Below, one piece after another: positions 32,313 through 34,135 of a DNA stretch of 34,135 nt; within the stretch, counting starts at the first letter, position 1; the number at the start of each line of letters is the position of its first letter. The notes beneath the pieces are model-generated. The model did no database searches, was not told the DNA's origin, and saw nothing but the letters and a program-made list of their open reading frames with translations. The DNA comes from Gammaproteobacteria bacterium (lineage in GTDB: Bacteria > Pseudomonadota > Gammaproteobacteria > Pseudomonadales > Pseudohongiellaceae): NCBI GenBank assembly GCA_029245905.1, contig JAQWOJ010000021.1, positions 1-34,135 of the forward strand. Direction: 5' to 3'. Made by a program: the position numbers and the translations under genes.

Positions 32313-33818
32313 CTAACGGTTTGCCATTTCGATTGCAAAATTCATTACCATTCCACCGGCCCGATCGTCACGGCCAAATATTGCTAAGCGATCTAAATAA
32401 GCGTCCAGTGACGCCATTTTCCCTGTTGACGTGCAAGCGTTGATAAAAACACTATTAAAATCGGTGCGAATTTTGACGGCCTTCCAGGCTTTTTCTAAGG
32501 AAGGGCGATAAATTTCCTCTGACAACCATCCATCGTCGAGTCCACGTTTAATAGCCATCCCGATCATCGCTGTTGAGGTTATCTCCGCAAAAGAGCCTGG
32601 GTGGTCTATAACCTCATGCCACATGCCATCTGCATCTTGGTGTGATAGCAGCGCCTCAAGATGTTCAGCTAGATAGCCGAATATAAAATCACGCGATGGG
32701 TGTTCTTTCGGGAAATCACTCAGAGTTAATGCTAAGCCAAGAGCGACAAAGCCATTGCCGCGGCCCCATGCTACGTCAGCCTCTGGGGAATGACGGTAAA
32801 GCTTATTTTCGCGTAGCAGCATATCTCGCAGATAATATAAATGGCGAGACGCTATGTCGAAATATTTATCGTCACCGGTAAACTTTCCGGCCTTTGCTAG
32901 AATTGGTGTTGCCATAAAAAATGAATCACTCATTTCATTATGCAAAGGGACGGCATTAAGTGGATTTCCTTCATCATCAAATGCTAAGTTTGCTGCACGC
33001 AAAACAAGCTGAAGAGATTCACGGCTCCCAGTTTTCTCATAATGCTCGGCAAAAACCAGTTGACCGGCAAGCAAAGAGGCATTAGTTATCTCGAAATTTT
33101 TCTCGCGGAGATAAGGGGCGAGTAAGTCATTAACTGCATTATCATGTCCGAGGCGAAGCCTCCCAATGATACTCATTCCGGGCACATAGACTGGTGCTGA
33201 AAAGTCATAGCCATATACACTTGCTAGTTGCTCTGCCACCTTTTGGGGCGTTCTTGCTACTCTTTGATCTCGGTTAATACTCGCCTCTGAGCGTTCAAGT
33301 CCTAGAATCGAGGTCAAGAATTCTGGTTTTTTATTGTTTTGGGAAAGTCTAATTACGGGTAATGTGCCGAATCCTGCTATGCCTAAATTGCTTACTGCCT
33401 CGACAAAGCCATAATCCTCTCCTCGTTCCAGAATAATCAAGTCGGGGGCGTGAGTTCCAATCCAGCGCCACAAAACATGCGATACCGTGTTTTCAGTATA
33501 CGCTTGACCTTCAGGAGGGAAATGTAAAAGTTCAGCATCAGGATTGGCGTTGGAGATTACTATAATATTATTGGTTAAGTCGGCGGAATTGGCTGAATAC
33601 TCATAGAGCAAGGAATCAAGCTCTTGCGAGCTTTGCGACGGTCCACTTAAACCCGCAAGATAAAGAACAGTTGTCGCGTCTGGATCGATTTCGAAACCTT
33701 TCGCAGTTATCAAGTTTCTATTCGAAGTTAAGCCAACATGCCAATTCAATTCTGCAGAATGCGAAAACCCTGAGAAAATGAAAAAGATAACTAGAGAGTA
33801 TTTAAGATTCTTATTCAT
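32313..33818 (-). CDS. Exported two-domain protein with a GH105-like catalytic domain
   Basis: The 501-residue protein has a Sec signal ending near SHSAELN. The C-terminal ~290 residues resemble GH88/GH105 unsaturated uronyl or rhamnogalacturonyl hydrolases. The (alpha/alpha)6 segments include HNEMSDSFFMATPILAK (Asp298), SPEADVAWGRGNGF (Asp348, motif 351-357), and DADGMWHEVIDHPGSFAEITSTAMIGMAIKRG. The two Asp residues match the catalytic pair spacing of YteR-type enzymes. The N-terminal ~190 residues form another domain (LYLAGLSGPSQSSQELDSLL, NNIIVISNANPDAELLHFPP, WIGTHAPDLIILERG). It looks like a degenerate M14/AstE-type peptidase fold without a visible HxxE zinc pair. It starts 9 bp after the creatininase-family gene, suggesting coupled expression. 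The substrate is unknown. Confidence 0.8.
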   Translation of the reverse strand: MNKNLKYSLVIFFIFSGFSHSAELNWHVGLTSNRNLITAKGFEIDPDATTVLYLAGLSGPSQSSQELDSLLYEYSANSADLTNNIIVISNANPDAELLHFPPEGQAYTENTVSHVLWRWIGTHAPDLIILERGEDYGFVEAVSNLGIAGFGTLPVIRLSQNNKKPEFLTSILGLERSEASINRDQRVARTPQKVAEQLASVYGYDFSAPVYVPGMSIIGRLRLGHDNAVNDLLAPYLREKNFEITNASLLAGQLVFAEHYEKTGSRESLQLVLRAANLAFDDEGNPLNAVPLHNEMSDSFFMATPILAKAGKFTGDDKYFDIASRHLYYLRDMLLRENKLYRHSPEADVAWGRGNGFVALGLALTLSDFPKEHPSRDFIFGYLAEHLEALLSHQDADGMWHEVIDHPGSFAEITSTAMIGMAIKRGLDDGWLSEEIYRPSLEKAWKAVKIRTDFNSVFINACTSTGKMASLDAYLDRLAIFGRDDRAGGMVMNFAIEMANR

Positions 33819-33827
33819 GCCTAGCTG

Positions 33828-34135
33828 CTAATCCAACTCCATGAGTTCTTTTATTTGCCTCATGGCCGCATCAAAAATAAGGTCAAAACCCACGCGGCCC
33901 AATTCTTGTGTGGCTATAGTCGGATCGCCAGACACGCCATCAACATCTTGACCTTGCCCTTGGCTTAAGTTGTTGACTCGAACATGTTGAGGGGCAATGG
34001 CTAACAACAAGGAAGTGTCTCTGAGGCCAGCGTGGCTACCGATTTGATCGTAATCGGCGCCTTGGGTGACGAGATATTCATCAAAAACCCCTATCTTATA
34101 CCAGTCTCCAATATGAAAGACCTTTGTTCCGTCTT
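33828..34135 (-). CDS. Creatininase-family amidohydrolase (partial; N-terminus beyond the right edge)
   Basis: The frame is open from the right edge to the stop at 33828-33830, 102 codons. The C-terminal half of a creatininase-family protein is clear: GSHAGLRDTSLLLAIAP (His and Asp/Thr metal-binding area), VRVNNLSQGQGQDVDGVSGDPTIATQELGR, and GFDLIFDAAMRQIKEL. Members are zinc or manganese amidohydrolases (creatininase, MftE-like peptidases, formamidopyrimidine deformylases). It sits 9 bp upstream of the GH105-like gene on the same strand, so the two probably form an operon. The amino-terminal part and any signal peptide are off-window. Confidence 0.85.
   Translation of the reverse strand, partial: DGTKVFHIGDWYKIGVFDEYLVTQGADYDQIGSHAGLRDTSLLLAIAPQHVRVNNLSQGQGQDVDGVSGDPTIATQELGRVGFDLIFDAAMRQIKELMELD

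Noticed and set aside
1..34135. tRNA, rRNA, CRISPR array, insertion sequence, phage or toxin-antitoxin genes
   Set aside because: I looked for characteristic folds, spaced repeats, transposase motifs and small paired genes and saw none; a tRNAscan or ISfinder search would be decisive.

Overview
The window is bacterial and reads like an aerobic, probably marine, gammaproteobacterium. This is an inference from the moderately AT-rich composition, Gram-negative export signals (Sec, Tat and lipoprotein), an RND efflux pair, a TonB-like C-terminus, and a mix of secreted-enzyme and DUF families typical of oligotrophic marine gammaproteobacteria. No rRNA, tRNA, CRISPR array, phage or insertion sequence was seen. 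Most of the DNA codes for protein, in short operons on both strands, and about half of the products carry an export signal.

Layout. Positions 1-1754 (minus) hold a three-gene signalling operon: a secreted protein with six EF-hands, an ECF sigma factor, and a probable membrane anti-sigma factor cut by the left edge. 2261-5151 (plus) is a two-subunit 2-oxoacid:ferredoxin oxidoreductase (korA-korB) behind a perfect 15-bp palindrome. 5352-7782 (plus) is a Tat-exported subunit-3 protein overlapping a GMC oxidoreductase with a three-cysteine cluster, followed by a membrane acyltransferase. 9246-10771 (plus) pairs a lipoprotein of a widespread uncharacterised family with a DUF6152 protein. It ends in a strong terminator shared with the convergent minus operon 12675-10855 (monohaem cytochrome c lipoprotein, HupE/UreJ permease, transmembrane anchor protein). 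That operon diverges from a sialidase-like propeller with a CxCC motif (12826-13998). 14002-15067 (minus) holds a YkgJ cysteine-cluster protein and an overlapping coiled-coil protein.

15294-18916 (plus) carries a secreted DUF6351 hydrolase and a second member of the PRTxSGKPD family. Then come a DUF4159 protein (minus) divergent from a TonB-tailed helical-repeat protein, a secreted cyclase-family hydrolase, an MFS transporter, a periplasmic DUF442-type phosphatase, an unknown lipoprotein and an RND adaptor-permease pair (25223-29627). The right end has a secreted alpha/beta hydrolase (plus), convergent with a minus-strand run: creatininase family (cut by the right edge), a GH105-like protein with an extra N-terminal domain, and a Tat-exported epoxide-hydrolase-like enzyme.

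Together the genes suggest a cell that processes small organic compounds (sugar acids, esters, epoxides, lactones or amides) at or outside the inner membrane, feeds electrons into the respiratory chain and 2-oxoacids into ferredoxin-linked metabolism, and exports toxic compounds by RND and MFS pumps. The most promising candidates for undescribed biology are the EF-hand/ECF sigma module, the cytochrome c-HupE-anchor operon with its divergent CxCC propeller, and the two-domain GH105 protein linked to a creatininase-family enzyme.
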